Of a stretch of 39,937 nt of DNA, positions 16,251-25,249 are shown in pieces. The notes beneath the pieces were generated by a model. The model had not been told where the DNA came from, made no database searches, and worked only from the letters and a program-made list of their open reading frames with translations. The DNA is from Azotobacter chroococcum (GTDB lineage Bacteria > Pseudomonadota > Gammaproteobacteria > Pseudomonadales > Pseudomonadaceae). Positions within the stretch are counted from its first letter, which is position 1. The number at the start of each line of letters is the position of its first letter. Made by a program: the position numbers and the translations under genes. The stretch lies in contig NZ_SMMU01000030.1 of NCBI RefSeq assembly GCF_004339665.1, forward strand, positions 1 to 39,937. The letters are read 5' to 3'.

Positions 16251-17234
16251 ATGAGCCGCGAGGAAGTCGGTAGCGGACAACTGGCCGTCAGGCCGGGCGA
16301 GGAGGGGGCGGCCCTGCGGCAGGCGCAGGCCGAGCTGCGTCGCCTGCAGGCCCGCGAGCAGCTGTTCGGCAGGCTGCTGGCCAGCGTCAATGCGCTGCTC
16401 TGGGCCTACGACTGGCAGACACGGCAAATGCTCTACCTCAGCCCGGCGTACGAGCGGATCTTCGGCCGTCCGGCCGGAGCCTTGCCGGATGCCCTGGCCG
16501 ACTGGCTGGCGTGCGTCCACCCGGACGATCGCGACTACGTCCTGGGCAGCCTGGGCGAGGTGCTCGACAAGGGGGCCATCGAGCGGCGCGAGTACCGCAT
16601 CGTCCGCGGCGACGGCCAGCTGCGCTGGCTGAGCGACAAATGCTACTGCGGCGATCCGGACGAAGACGGCCGGGCGCGGATCATCGTCGGTCTTGCCGAA
16701 GACATCACCGAACGCAGGCAACTGGAGAGCGAGCTGCAGCGCCTGGCCAGCACCGACGGGCTGACCCGCAGCAGCAACCGCCGGCATTTCTTCGAGTGCG
16801 CCCAGCGCGAGCTGCAGCTCGCCCGCCAGTACGGTACGCCGCTGGCCTTCCTGCTGCTGGATATCGACGATTTCAAGCGGATCAACGATACCCATGGTCA
16901 CCAGGTCGGCGACCAGGTGCTGCAGCGGCTGGCCGACTGCTGCGTCATGACGCTGCGCGGTGGCGATCTGTTCGGGCGAATCGGCGGCGAGGAGTTTGCC
17001 GCACTGTTTCCCCGCTGCCGTCCGGAGCAGGCCCTGCCGATTGCCGAGCGCCTGCAGCGGAGCATCGGCGCGCTGGCGTTCGCGGCGGGCGGCGAAACCT
17101 TGCGCATCACCGTCAGCCAGGGTCTGGTCGGCCTGGAGCCCGACGATGCCGATCTCGGTGCACTCTATGCCCGTGCCGATGCGGCCCTGTATCAGGCCAA
17201 GCGGCAGGGCAAGAACCGCATCGTCCGGCTCTAG
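16251..17234 (+). CDS. PAS-GGDEF diguanylate cyclase
   Basis: The 327-aa cytoplasmic protein has a helical N-terminus (about 15-40), a PAS/PAC domain (about 42-158, ending GLAEDITERRQLE) and a GGDEF domain (about 165-325) with GGEEF at 245-249 and DIDDFKRINDTHGHQVGD. It should make cyclic-di-GMP from two GTP. I see no RxxD inhibitory site in the usual place before GGEEF. I prefer the ATG at 16251 (MSREEV), preceded by GGGAGCGGGATTAC, over an in-frame ATG at 16218. In P. aeruginosa a GGDEF gene (PA0290) occupies this position upstream of oprE and aguA. Confidence 0.88.
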   Translation: MSREEVGSGQLAVRPGEEGAALRQAQAELRRLQAREQLFGRLLASVNALLWAYDWQTRQMLYLSPAYERIFGRPAGALPDALADWLACVHPDDRDYVLGSLGEVLDKGAIERREYRIVRGDGQLRWLSDKCYCGDPDEDGRARIIVGLAEDITERRQLESELQRLASTDGLTRSSNRRHFFECAQRELQLARQYGTPLAFLLLDIDDFKRINDTHGHQVGDQVLQRLADCCVMTLRGGDLFGRIGGEEFAALFPRCRPEQALPIAERLQRSIGALAFAAGGETLRITVSQGLVGLEPDDADLGALYARADAALYQAKRQGKNRIVRL

Positions 17235-17491
17235 CGCAAGCCCTGCAGGCTGCGCAGGCGCTCCTGGAGGAGCGCTCTAATACATCTTGGAGAGGCCTTG
17301 GTCAATCGCCAATAAGTATCCGGCCATTGCGTGAATCCCATCTATTTTCCTTTTTCATGCCCGGCTATCGTTGGCTCCTCCTGCGTGACGGTCGCAGGAC
17401 GCTCAATGTGGATTCTGCCCATGGCCTGTCCCGGAGAGCACGGGCCGTGCTGTTGCAGTGCCCTCGAAAAATAAAAATGGAGAACAACAAG

Positions 17492-18760
17492 ATGACGAAA
17501 GCCACCCTGGCGCTGGCTGTGTCGGCCGGTATTCTGGGTCTGTCGGCGAGCCAGCAGGCTGCTGCCGAATTCTTCAAGGACAGCAAGGCCAGCCTGGAGT
17601 TGCGCAATTTCTACATGAACAAGGACTTCCGCGACGAAGTCAGCGCCGCCCCCAACCAGCAGGCCAAGCAGGACGAATGGGCGCAGGGCTTCATCCTGCG
17701 GTATGAGTCCGGCTATACCGAGGGACCGGTCGGCTTCGGCCTCGACATGCTCGGCCTGCTGGGCGTGAAGCTGGATTCGAGTCCGGCCGATGCCGGAACC
17801 GGCCTGCTGCCGGGGGGGTACAACAACCGGGCGCCGGACGACTACAGCGAGCTGGGCGTGACCGGCAAGGTCAGGATCTCCAAGAGCGAGCTCAAGGTCG
17901 GCACCCTGCTGCCGAAGAATCCGGTGCTGGTCTACAACGATACCCGCCTGCTGCCGCAGACCTTCCAGGGCAGCAACCTGCAGATCAAGGAAATCCAGGG
18001 GCTGACCCTGGACTTCGGCTATCTGGACCAGGTCAACTACCGGAACTCCACCAACAACGAGGAAATGAGCCTGGTCAGCGCCAACCGGCGCAACATCACC
18101 ATCAAGAGCGGCGGTGAGAACGAGGCGAACTTCTTCATGTACGGCGGCGCCACCTACCAGTTCACCAAGGAACTGGCCGCGACCTACTACTACGGCGAGC
18201 TGGACGACCTCTACAAGCAGCACGCCTTCAACGTGGTGCATGTGCTGCCGCTCGGCAAGAACTCGCTGAAGACCGACCTGCGCTACGCCCGCTCCACGGA
18301 CGACGGTGAGGCCCATGTCGACAACCACGCCTTCGGCCTGTTGACCACCTATGCGATGGGTGCCCACAAGTTCGGTCTGGGCCTGCAGAAGATGCAGGGC
18401 GACACCGGCTTCGCGCAGATCAACGGCACCGACCCGTTCCTGGTCAACTACATCCAGGTCAACGACTTCGCCAACGCCGACGAGCGCTCCTGGCAGCTGC
18501 GCTACGACTACGACTTCGCGGCGCTCGGCATTCCCGGCCTGACCTTCATGACCCGCTACGTATCGGGCGACCATGTCGACCGTGGCCCGGGCTCCGACGG
18601 CAAGGAATGGGAACGCGACACGGACATCGCCTATGTGTTCCAGAGCGGCATGCTGAAGAACCTGAGCCTGAAGTGGCGTAACGCGACCATGCGCAGCAAC
18701 TTCGTCCGCGACGTCGATGAGAACCGTCTGATCGTCAGCTACACCCTGCCGCTGATGTAA
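17492..18760 (+). CDS. oprE: OprD-family outer-membrane porin (OprE-like)
   Basis: The protein has a signal peptide (ATLALAVSAGILGLSASQQAAA) with mature start near EFFKDSKASLELRNFY, the usual OprD-family opening. Repeated aromatic beta-strand segments follow, and the protein ends ENRLIVSYTLPLM, a C-terminal strand typical of the family. At about 420 residues it is a full-length specific porin of 18 strands. OprE is assigned from position (between a GGDEF gene and aguA, as in P. aeruginosa) rather than from substrate residues, so other OprD paralogues are possible. The ATG at 17492 has GGAG nine bases upstream; an in-frame ATG at 17477 is also available. It could admit amino-acid or polyamine-like solutes. 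Confidence 0.8.
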   Translation: MTKATLALAVSAGILGLSASQQAAAEFFKDSKASLELRNFYMNKDFRDEVSAAPNQQAKQDEWAQGFILRYESGYTEGPVGFGLDMLGLLGVKLDSSPADAGTGLLPGGYNNRAPDDYSELGVTGKVRISKSELKVGTLLPKNPVLVYNDTRLLPQTFQGSNLQIKEIQGLTLDFGYLDQVNYRNSTNNEEMSLVSANRRNITIKSGGENEANFFMYGGATYQFTKELAATYYYGELDDLYKQHAFNVVHVLPLGKNSLKTDLRYARSTDDGEAHVDNHAFGLLTTYAMGAHKFGLGLQKMQGDTGFAQINGTDPFLVNYIQVNDFANADERSWQLRYDYDFAALGIPGLTFMTRYVSGDHVDRGPGSDGKEWERDTDIAYVFQSGMLKNLSLKWRNATMRSNFVRDVDENRLIVSYTLPLM

Positions 18761-18924
18761 CTCCGGGGCGGCCTTCTGCCGCCTCTTCCCGACGCCCCCT
18801 CCCGCCCCGGGTGGGGGTGGCTCGGCGCCCCGCTTTCCCGCATTGTGCCCGTCTGCGCCGCCAGGCGTTGAAAAAGCTGTTGTCTCTGAATAGCTTATGC
18901 CCAGCGCAACCGAGCCTCTTGCCC

Positions 18925-19248
18925 ATGACCGAAACCACTTCCGCCATCGACATCCAGCGCTTGCGCGAATCTGCCGCTCAGGCGGAGCAGCTGCTCAAGG
19001 TGCTGGCCAATCCGGATCGCCTGATGCTGCTCTGCCAGCTGTCCCACGGCGAACGCAATGTCGGCGAGCTCGAGGCCCTGCTGGGCATCCGCCAGCCGAC
19101 CCTGTCCCAGCAGCTCGGCGTGCTGCGTCGCGAGGGGCTGGTGGAAACCCGCCGCGACGGCAAGCAGATCCACTACCGGATCAGCAGCCCGCAGGCCCTG
19201 GCGGTGATCGACACCCTCTACCAGTTGTTCTGCGCTGGCGGCCCCTGA
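18925..19248 (+). CDS. ArsR-family regulator with a BigR/SqrR-like cysteine pair
   Basis: The 107-aa protein is a winged-helix ArsR regulator (VLANPDRLMLLCQLSHGERNVGELE, then TLSQQLGVLRREGLV). It lacks the CxC metal site of arsenic sensors. It has exactly two cysteines, Cys37 in LLCQL and Cys103 in LFC, which match the positions of the redox pair in BigR/SqrR/YgaV-type persulfide and redox sensors. A thiol switch is therefore more likely than metal binding. The ATG at 18925 gives the normal length. It lies between the porin and the convergent aguA; which genes it controls is not apparent. Confidence 0.8.
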   Translation: MTETTSAIDIQRLRESAAQAEQLLKVLANPDRLMLLCQLSHGERNVGELEALLGIRQPTLSQQLGVLRREGLVETRRDGKQIHYRISSPQALAVIDTLYQLFCAGGP

Positions 19249-19258
19249 GCGGCGCCGC

Positions 19259-20377
19259 TCAGCGCCGCCGCGCGGCCGGCTGCTGCTGGGTGATGCAGTG
19301 GATGTTGCCGCCGCCGAGGAGGATTTCCCGGCCGGGCAGCATCAGCACCTCGCGTTCGGGGAACAGCCGCCGGAGGAGGGCCTCGGCCTCGGCATCGCGG
19401 GGATCGTCGAAGGCCGGCGCGATGATGCCGCCGTTGACGATCAGGAAGTTCACGTAGGAGCCGGCCAGGCGGATCGACGGGTCGCGCGGCTGGCTGCCGG
19501 CGACCAGATCGACGCCGGTGCATTCCTCCTCGCTGGCGTACAGCGGGCCGGGGATCGGCATCCGCTGCACGCGCAGGGTGCGGCCGCGAGCGTCGCGAAC
19601 ACTTTCGAGCACTTCCAGCGCCGCCCGGCAGCGTCCGTGGTTGGGGTCCTGCGGGTCGTCGGTCCAGGCCAGCAACACCTCGCCGGGGCGCACGAAGCAG
19701 CAGAAGTTGTCCACATGGCCGTCGGTCTCGTCGTTGTACAGGCCCTGCGGCAGCCAGATCACCTGCTCGATGGCCAGATGCTCGGCGAGCATGGCCTCGA
19801 TCTGCGCGCGCGACAGGTGCGGATTGCGATTCGGGTTGAGCAGGCATTCCTCGGTGGTCAGCAGGCTGCCCTCGCCGTCGACATGGATGGCGCCGCCCTC
19901 CAGCACGAAGTCCTCGGTACGGTAGCGGGCGCAGCGCTCGATGCCGAGGATCTTGCGCGCCACCTGGTCGTCGCAGTTCCAGGGCGCGTACAGGCCGCCG
20001 GCGAAACCGCCCCAGGCGTTGAAGGTCCAGTCCACGCCGCGCACTTCGCCGGCATCGTCGACCATGAAGGTCGGCCCGGTGTCGCGCACCCAGGCGTCGT
20101 CGCTGCTCAGTTCGAGCACCCGGATATCGGCCCCGGCGAGGCGGGCGCAGGCGTTCTCGTATTGCCCGGCGCTGACGCCGACGGTCACCGGCTCGAAGCG
20201 GGCGATGGCGCGGGCCACCGCGGCAAAGGCGGCCTGTGCCGGCTTGCCGCCGAGCCGCCAGTTGTCCGGACGTTCCGGCCAGAGCATCCAGGTCTGGCTG
20301 TGCGGCTCCCACTCGGCGGGCATGCGAAAGCCGTCGGCGCGCGGGGTGCCGGGCAGGGTCTGCATCGGTTCGGCCAC
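19259..20377 (-). CDS. aguA: Agmatine deiminase
   Basis: The 372-aa cytoplasmic enzyme hydrolyses agmatine to N-carbamoylputrescine and ammonia. It matches P. aeruginosa AguA in length and sequence as I remember them: [14 protein letters not shown] near the start, [14 protein letters not shown] (substrate Asp residues), [14 protein letters not shown] and the catalytic [11 protein letters not shown] with Cys361 as nucleophile. The gene follows aguB with 3 bases between them on the same strand, so both are one transcript. In P. aeruginosa a TetR repressor gene, aguR, precedes aguBA; none is present here. Confidence 0.96.
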   Translation of the reverse strand: MAEPMQTLPGTPRADGFRMPAEWEPHSQTWMLWPERPDNWRLGGKPAQAAFAAVARAIARFEPVTVGVSAGQYENACARLAGADIRVLELSSDDAWVRDTGPTFMVDDAGEVRGVDWTFNAWGGFAGGLYAPWNCDDQVARKILGIERCARYRTEDFVLEGGAIHVDGEGSLLTTEECLLNPNRNPHLSRAQIEAMLAEHLAIEQVIWLPQGLYNDETDGHVDNFCCFVRPGEVLLAWTDDPQDPNHGRCRAALEVLESVRDARGRTLRVQRMPIPGPLYASEEECTGVDLVAGSQPRDPSIRLAGSYVNFLIVNGGIIAPAFDDPRDAEAEALLRRLFPEREVLMLPGREILLGGGNIHCITQQQPAARRR

Positions 20378-20380
20378 GGC

Positions 20381-21259
20381 TCAGGACTCCAGGCTGCCGT
20401 CGAGGGTCTTGATCGCGCCGTACAGGTTGGGCCGGCGGTCGCGGAACACCCCCCAGGCGCTGCGGATGTGTTCCAGGCGGTCGAGGTCGAAGCTGTGCAC
20501 CAGCACACCTTCTTCCGTCTCGTTCAGCTCCCCGACCTTGGCGCCGAACGGGTCGGCGATGAACGACGAGCCGTAGAAGTCGATGTGGTAGTCCTCCTGT
20601 ACTTCGCGGCCGATGCGGTTGCTGGCCACCAGCGGCATCAGGTTGGCGCCGGCATGGCCCTGCTGCACGCGCTGCCAGTGGTCGCGCGAGAGGATGCCCG
20701 GGTCGTGGGGCTCGCTGCCGATGGCGGTGGGGTAGAGCAGCAGCTCGGCGCCCTGCAGCGCCATGGCCCGCGCGCTCTCCGGGAACCACTGGTCCCAGCA
20801 GATGGCCACGCCGATCCGCCCATGGCGGGTATTCCACACCTTGAAGCCGGTATCGCCGGGATTGAAATAGTACTTCTCGTGATAGCCGGGGCCGTCCGGG
20901 ATGTGGCTCTTGCGGTAGACGCCGAGCATCCGCCCGTCCGCGTCGAGGATCGCGATGCTGTTGAAGCGCGCCCGCCCGGCCCGCTCGTAGAAGCTGATCG
21001 GCAGGACCACCCGGAGTTCGGCGGCGATTTTCTGGAAGTGGCGGATGGCCGGATTTTCCTCGACCGGGGTGGCCAGCTGCAGGTAGTCCGGGTTGGGCTT
21101 CTGGCAGAAGTAGGGGGTTTCGAACAGCTCCTGCAGCAGGATGACCTGCGCGCCCCGGGCCGCGGCCTCGCGCACCAGCCGTTCGGCGTTGGCGAGGTTG
21201 GCGGCGCGATCCCAGGAGCAGGCCATCTGGGTGGCGGCGACGGTGACGATGCGGGACAT
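20381..21259 (-). CDS. aguB: N-carbamoylputrescine amidohydrolase
   Basis: This nitrilase-family enzyme of 292 aa, the same length as P. aeruginosa AguB, cleaves N-carbamoylputrescine to putrescine, CO2 and ammonia. The Glu-Lys-Cys catalytic triad is Glu44 (LLQELFE), Lys117 (YRKSHIP) and Cys154 (AICWDQWFPESAR). It is the first gene of the aguBA pair. Its product feeds directly into the spu genes encoded next to it. The upstream gap to spuI is 123 bp and should contain the agu promoter, but I recognise no clear operator there. Confidence 0.96.
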   Translation of the reverse strand: MSRIVTVAATQMACSWDRAANLANAERLVREAAARGAQVILLQELFETPYFCQKPNPDYLQLATPVEENPAIRHFQKIAAELRVVLPISFYERAGRARFNSIAILDADGRMLGVYRKSHIPDGPGYHEKYYFNPGDTGFKVWNTRHGRIGVAICWDQWFPESARAMALQGAELLLYPTAIGSEPHDPGILSRDHWQRVQQGHAGANLMPLVASNRIGREVQEDYHIDFYGSSFIADPFGAKVGELNETEEGVLVHSFDLDRLEHIRSAWGVFRDRRPNLYGAIKTLDGSLES

Positions 21260-21382
21260 GGCGACCTCATGACAGCGGATGGGCGTAAACCCTCAAGCTG
21301 GCAGAGGATGGTGCCGGGGTCAAATGACGTTAAAAAGTTGCTATCAGCGGCCAGAAAGCGCAGCAGCTTTCCGGCCGACCGA

Positions 21383-22759
21383 TCAGACCGTGTGCAGGTA
21401 CCAGTTGTATTCCAGGTCGGAGATCGAGTGCTCGAACTCCTCCAGCTCGCTCTCCTTGCAGGCGACGAAGACGTCGATGTAGTCCGGGCTGATGTAGCGG
21501 GCGAGGATCTCGCTCTCATCCAGCCGGCGCAGGGCGTCGCGCAGGTTGTTGGGCAGGCTGGGCTCGACCTGCTCGTAGGAGTTGCCCTCGATCGGCTCGC
21601 CCGGCTCGACCTGGCTGGTCAGCCCGTGGTGCACGCCGGCGAGCAGCGCGGCCATCGCCAGGTAGGGGTTGGCGTCGGCGCCGGGCACGCGGTGCTCGAT
21701 GCGCACCGCGTCCGCGCTGCCGGTCGGCACGCGCAGGGCCACGGTGCGGTTGTCCAGGCCCCAGCAGGGGGCATTGGGCACGTAGAACTGGGCGCCGAAG
21801 CGGCGATAGGAGTTGACGTTGGGACAGAGGAAGGCCATCGAGGCCGGCATGGTCTCCAGCACACCGCCAATTGCATGACGCAGGGCGGCGTTCTGCTGGG
21901 GATCATCACCGGCGAAGATGTTGCGGCCGTCCTTGTCGAGGATCGAGATGTGCACGTGCAGCCCGTTGCCGGCCTGACCCGGATAGGGCTTGGCCATGAA
22001 GGTGGTGTCCATCTCGTGGTCGTAGGCGATGTTCTTGATCAGCCGCTTGAGCAGCACGGCGTAGTCGCAGGCCCTGATCGGGTCGGCGACGTGGTGCAGG
22101 TTGACCTCGAACTGCGCCGGGGCGCTTTCCTTGACGATGGCGTCGGCCGGGATGCCCTGTTCCTTGGCGCCTTCGAGGATGTCCTGCAGGCAGTCGACGT
22201 ATTCGTCGAGGTCGTCGATCAGATAGACCTGGCTCGACTGCGGGCGCTTGCCGGAGATCGGCGAGCGCGGCGGCTGCGGCCGGCCGTTCACGTTATCCTG
22301 GTCGATCAGGTAGAACTCCAGCTCGAAGGCGGCGCAGACAGTCAGCTCCAGCGCCTCGAAGCGGGCCACCACCTGGCGCAGCACTTCCCGCGGGTCGGCG
22401 AAGAAGGGCGTGCCGTCGCGCTCGTGCATGGTCATCAGCAGCTGCGCGGTGGGGCGCTTCTGCCAGGGTTCCTTGCTCAGGGTGTCGGGGATCGGGTAGC
22501 AGATGCGGTCGGCGTCGCCGATGTCGAGGCCCAGGCCGGTGCGCTCGACGGTGGCGCCGTTGATGTCCAGGGCGAACAGCGAGGCGGGCAGGTTAATGCC
22601 CTGTTCATAGACCTTGTGCAGACTGGTGCGCTCGATGCGCTTGCCGCGCACCACGCCGTTCATGTCGGCGATGAGCAGGTCGACGAACAACACCTCGGGA
22701 TGGTCCTTGAGGAATGCGTTCGCTTCGTTGAGCTGAACGGCACGCGGGGGTACCGACAT
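21383..22759 (-). CDS. spuI: Gamma-glutamylpolyamine synthetase (glutamine synthetase family)
   Basis: The 458-aa protein belongs to the glutamine synthetase superfamily. An N-terminal beta-grasp region (FVDLLIADMNGVVRGKR) precedes a catalytic domain with AFELEFYLID (metal-binding Glu) and NGLHVHIS (metal-binding His). In this family, ATP drives ligation of glutamate to putrescine or other polyamines, the first step of the gamma-glutamyl route. Position and orientation, divergent from spuA with spuB after it, match P. aeruginosa PA0296 spuI. Substrate preference between putrescine, spermidine and diaminopropane cannot be read from the sequence. The start ATG (MSVPPRAVQL) is the first available after the intergenic palindrome. 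Confidence 0.92.
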   Translation of the reverse strand: MSVPPRAVQLNEANAFLKDHPEVLFVDLLIADMNGVVRGKRIERTSLHKVYEQGINLPASLFALDINGATVERTGLGLDIGDADRICYPIPDTLSKEPWQKRPTAQLLMTMHERDGTPFFADPREVLRQVVARFEALELTVCAAFELEFYLIDQDNVNGRPQPPRSPISGKRPQSSQVYLIDDLDEYVDCLQDILEGAKEQGIPADAIVKESAPAQFEVNLHHVADPIRACDYAVLLKRLIKNIAYDHEMDTTFMAKPYPGQAGNGLHVHISILDKDGRNIFAGDDPQQNAALRHAIGGVLETMPASMAFLCPNVNSYRRFGAQFYVPNAPCWGLDNRTVALRVPTGSADAVRIEHRVPGADANPYLAMAALLAGVHHGLTSQVEPGEPIEGNSYEQVEPSLPNNLRDALRRLDESEILARYISPDYIDVFVACKESELEEFEHSISDLEYNWYLHTV

Positions 22760-23031
22760 GATGCAACACCTTGATTGTTTAAAATTTCAATCATTCACTG
22801 AGCCAATGTTGAGTCAATCCCAAAGCCGTGGCGCTGTCAAGGCATGCTGCCGCCCCCTCGGAATGGGGCTTGCATGCCGGTTTTTCGGCCCTTCCGGGCG
22901 TCTCCGGCGGGGCGCTCAACGACCCGCTCCAGCCGCTCGAGACCGCTTCGCGCCGTTTCGCCTTGGGGCTGTTGTCTAAAAAAATGAACAAGACTAAGCT
23001 CGGTTCCACCCCCGACAGCCAGGATGATGCC
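22760..23031. promoter_or_regulatory. spuI-spuA divergent control region with a palindrome
   Basis: This 272-bp region must carry the promoters of both spuI (minus) and spuA (plus). A dyad TGATTG (22772-22777) / CAATCA (22788-22793) with an A/T-only 10-base centre lies 13 bases upstream of the spuI start codon, a typical spot for a repressor site. A polyamine-responsive PuuR/PauR-type regulator is the obvious candidate; that assignment is an inference. No regulator gene of that type is in the window. Confidence 0.5.
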
Positions 23032-23784
23032 ATGCCCCGTCTGCCCCTGATCGGCGTGACCGCCTGCACCCGCCAGATCGGCCTGCACCCCTTTCATATC
23101 GCCGGCGACAAGTACCTGCGGGCGCTGGCGGAGGGTGCCGGCGGCCTGCCGCTGGTCATTCCCGCGCTCGGCGAACTGATCGACCAGCAGGCGCTGCTGG
23201 AGCGGCTCGACGGCCTGCTCTTCACCGGCTCGCCGTCGAACGTCGAACCCCATCATTACCAGGGCGCGGCCAGCGAGCCGGGTAGCCACCACGATCCGGC
23301 CCGCGACCGCACCACGCTGCCGCTGATCCGCGCCGCGGTCGCCGCCGGCGTGCCGCTGCTCGGCATCTGCCGGGGCTTCCAGGAGATGAACGTGGCCTTC
23401 GGCGGCAGCCTGCACCAGAAGGTCCACGAGGCCGGTCCCTACGCGGATCACCGCGAGGTGCCGGACGAGGCGCTGGAGATCCAGTACGGGCCGCGCCACG
23501 CGCTCTATATACAGCCGGGCGGATTGCTCGCCGGCATCGGCCTGCCCCGGCAGATCGAGGTCAACTCGCTGCACGGCCAGGGCGTCGAGCGCCTGGCCCC
23601 CGGCCTGCGCATGGAGGGGCTGGCCCCGGACGGGCTGATCGAGGCGTTTTCAGTCGAGGGCGCGAAGACCTTCGCCCTCGGCGTGCAGTGGCACCCGGAA
23701 TGGCAGTTCCACAGCAATCCCCATTCCCGGGCCCTGTTCCAGGCCTTCGGCGACGCCTGCCGGCGTCGGGCGGAGCGCCTTTGA
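23032..23784 (+). CDS. spuA: Gamma-glutamyl polyamine hydrolase (class I glutamine amidotransferase fold)
   Basis: The 250-aa enzyme (P. aeruginosa SpuA is the same length) removes the gamma-glutamyl group from glutamylated intermediates, as PuuD does in E. coli. The Cys-His-Glu triad is visible as Cys113 (GICRGFQEMN), His221 and Glu223 (QWHPEW). Other matches are RLPLIGVTACT at the start and FTGSPSNVEPHHY. I place the start at the ATG at 23032; in-frame starts farther upstream give an unrelated Pro/Arg-rich extension through the promoter. It is followed 33 bases later by spuB. Confidence 0.93.
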   Translation: MPRLPLIGVTACTRQIGLHPFHIAGDKYLRALAEGAGGLPLVIPALGELIDQQALLERLDGLLFTGSPSNVEPHHYQGAASEPGSHHDPARDRTTLPLIRAAVAAGVPLLGICRGFQEMNVAFGGSLHQKVHEAGPYADHREVPDEALEIQYGPRHALYIQPGGLLAGIGLPRQIEVNSLHGQGVERLAPGLRMEGLAPDGLIEAFSVEGAKTFALGVQWHPEWQFHSNPHSRALFQAFGDACRRRAERL

Positions 23785-23817
23785 CGGGCCTTCGGCCCGA
23801 GTCCAAGGAGTGTCATC

Positions 23818-25179
23818 ATGAACGCCAGCGGCAAGCTTGACCGTCTCACCCTCTGGCTCAGGGAGCGCAAGATCACCGAGGTCGAGTGCCTGATCAGCGA
23901 CCTGACCGGCATCGCCCGCGGCAAGATCGCCCCGACCAGCAAGTTCATCGCCGAGAAGGGCATGCGCCTGCCGGAGAGCGTGCTGCTGCAGACCGTGACC
24001 GGCGACTACGTGAACGAGGAGATCTATTACCGGCTGCTCGATCCGGCCGAGATCGACATGTTCTGCCATCCCGACGAGAGCGCGGCGTTCCTCGTGCCCT
24101 GGGCCATCGAGCCCACCGCCCTGGTGATCCACGATACCTGCGACAAGTGGGGCAATCCCATCGAGCTGTCGCCGCGCAACCTGCTCAAGAAGGTGCTGGC
24201 GATGTACGCCGAACGCGGCTGGCAGCCGATCGTCGCGCCGGAGATGGAGTTCTACCTGACCCAGCGCAGCGACGATCCCGACTATCCGCTGCAGGCCCCG
24301 GTGGGCCGTTCCGGCCGCCAGGAGACCGGCCGCCAGTCGTTCTCCATCGACGCCGCCAACGAGTTCGACCCGCTGTTCGAGGACATGTACGACTGGTGCG
24401 AGGCCCAGGGCCTGGATCTGGACACCCTGATCCACGAGGAAGGCACCGCGCAGATGGAGATCAACTTCCGCCACGGCGAGGCGCTGCACCTGGCCGACCA
24501 GATCTTCGTGTTCAAGCGCACCCTGCGCGAGGCGGCGCTCAAGCACAACGTCACCGCCACCTTCATGGCCAAGCCGATGACCGGCGAGCCGGGCAGCGCC
24601 ATGCACCTGCACCAGAGCGTGGTCGACGCCGAGGGAAGGAACATCTTCTCCAATCCGGACGGCTCGATGAGCGAGCTGTTCCTCAACCATATCGGCGGGC
24701 TGCAGAAGTACATCCCCGAGCTGCTGCCGCTGTTCGCGCCCAACGTCAACTCGTTCCGCCGTTTCCTGCCCGGCACCTCGGCGCCGGTCAACGTCGAGTG
24801 GGGCGAGGAGAACCGCACCGTCGGCCTGCGCGTGCCGGACTCCGCGCCGCACAACCGGCGGGTCGAGAACCGCCTGCCGGGCGCCGACGCCAACCCCTAC
24901 CTGGCCATCGCCGCGAGCCTCCTGTGCGGCTACATCGGCATGGTCGAGCAGCTGCAGCCGAGCGCACCGGTGCAGGGCCGCGGCTACGAGCGGCGCAGCC
25001 TGCGCCTGCCGCTGACCCTGGAGGCGGCGCTGGAGCGCATGGAGAACTGCCGTGCCCTGGAGCGCTACCTGAGCCCGCGCTTCATCACCGCCTACGTCGC
25101 GGTGAAGCGTGCCGAGAACGAGAACTTCAAGCGGGTGATCAGTTCCTGGGAGCGCGCCTTCCTGCTGCTCTCGGTGTGA
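23818..25179 (+). CDS. spuB: Gamma-glutamylpolyamine synthetase
   Basis: This second glutamine synthetase-family enzyme has 453 aa. VECLISDLTGIARGKIAPTSKFI forms the N-terminal domain (residues about 22-44), and the catalytic part shows PEMEFYLTQ, HEEGTAQMEIN, AMHLHQSV and NRRVENRLPGADANPY. It makes gamma-glutamylputrescine or related conjugates from glutamate, ATP and polyamine. It has a good ribosome site (CCAAGGAGTG) and sits between spuA and spuC in one operon. SpuI and SpuB are clearly divergent paralogues, which suggests different polyamine preferences or regulation, as in P. aeruginosa. Confidence 0.94.
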   Translation: MNASGKLDRLTLWLRERKITEVECLISDLTGIARGKIAPTSKFIAEKGMRLPESVLLQTVTGDYVNEEIYYRLLDPAEIDMFCHPDESAAFLVPWAIEPTALVIHDTCDKWGNPIELSPRNLLKKVLAMYAERGWQPIVAPEMEFYLTQRSDDPDYPLQAPVGRSGRQETGRQSFSIDAANEFDPLFEDMYDWCEAQGLDLDTLIHEEGTAQMEINFRHGEALHLADQIFVFKRTLREAALKHNVTATFMAKPMTGEPGSAMHLHQSVVDAEGRNIFSNPDGSMSELFLNHIGGLQKYIPELLPLFAPNVNSFRRFLPGTSAPVNVEWGEENRTVGLRVPDSAPHNRRVENRLPGADANPYLAIAASLLCGYIGMVEQLQPSAPVQGRGYERRSLRLPLTLEAALERMENCRALERYLSPRFITAYVAVKRAENENFKRVISSWERAFLLLSV

Positions 25180-25249
25180 CCCGCCAGGCGTTTCCCCGGC
25201 CTGCCCACCGCCCCGGTGGGCCGCGCCCTGTCGCAGAGGAGGGGCTTCC

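Noticed and set aside
17300-17320. Anr/Fnr-like box before the porin gene (TTGGTCAATCGCCAA)
   Set aside because: It matches TTGAT-N4-ATCAA in too few positions to be called, although oprE in P. aeruginosa is anaerobically induced.
19298-22774. A single 1158-codon frame on the plus strand across aguA, aguB and spuI
   Set aside because: It is antisense to three well-recognised enzymes and shows no domain; it is a by-product of high GC at third positions.
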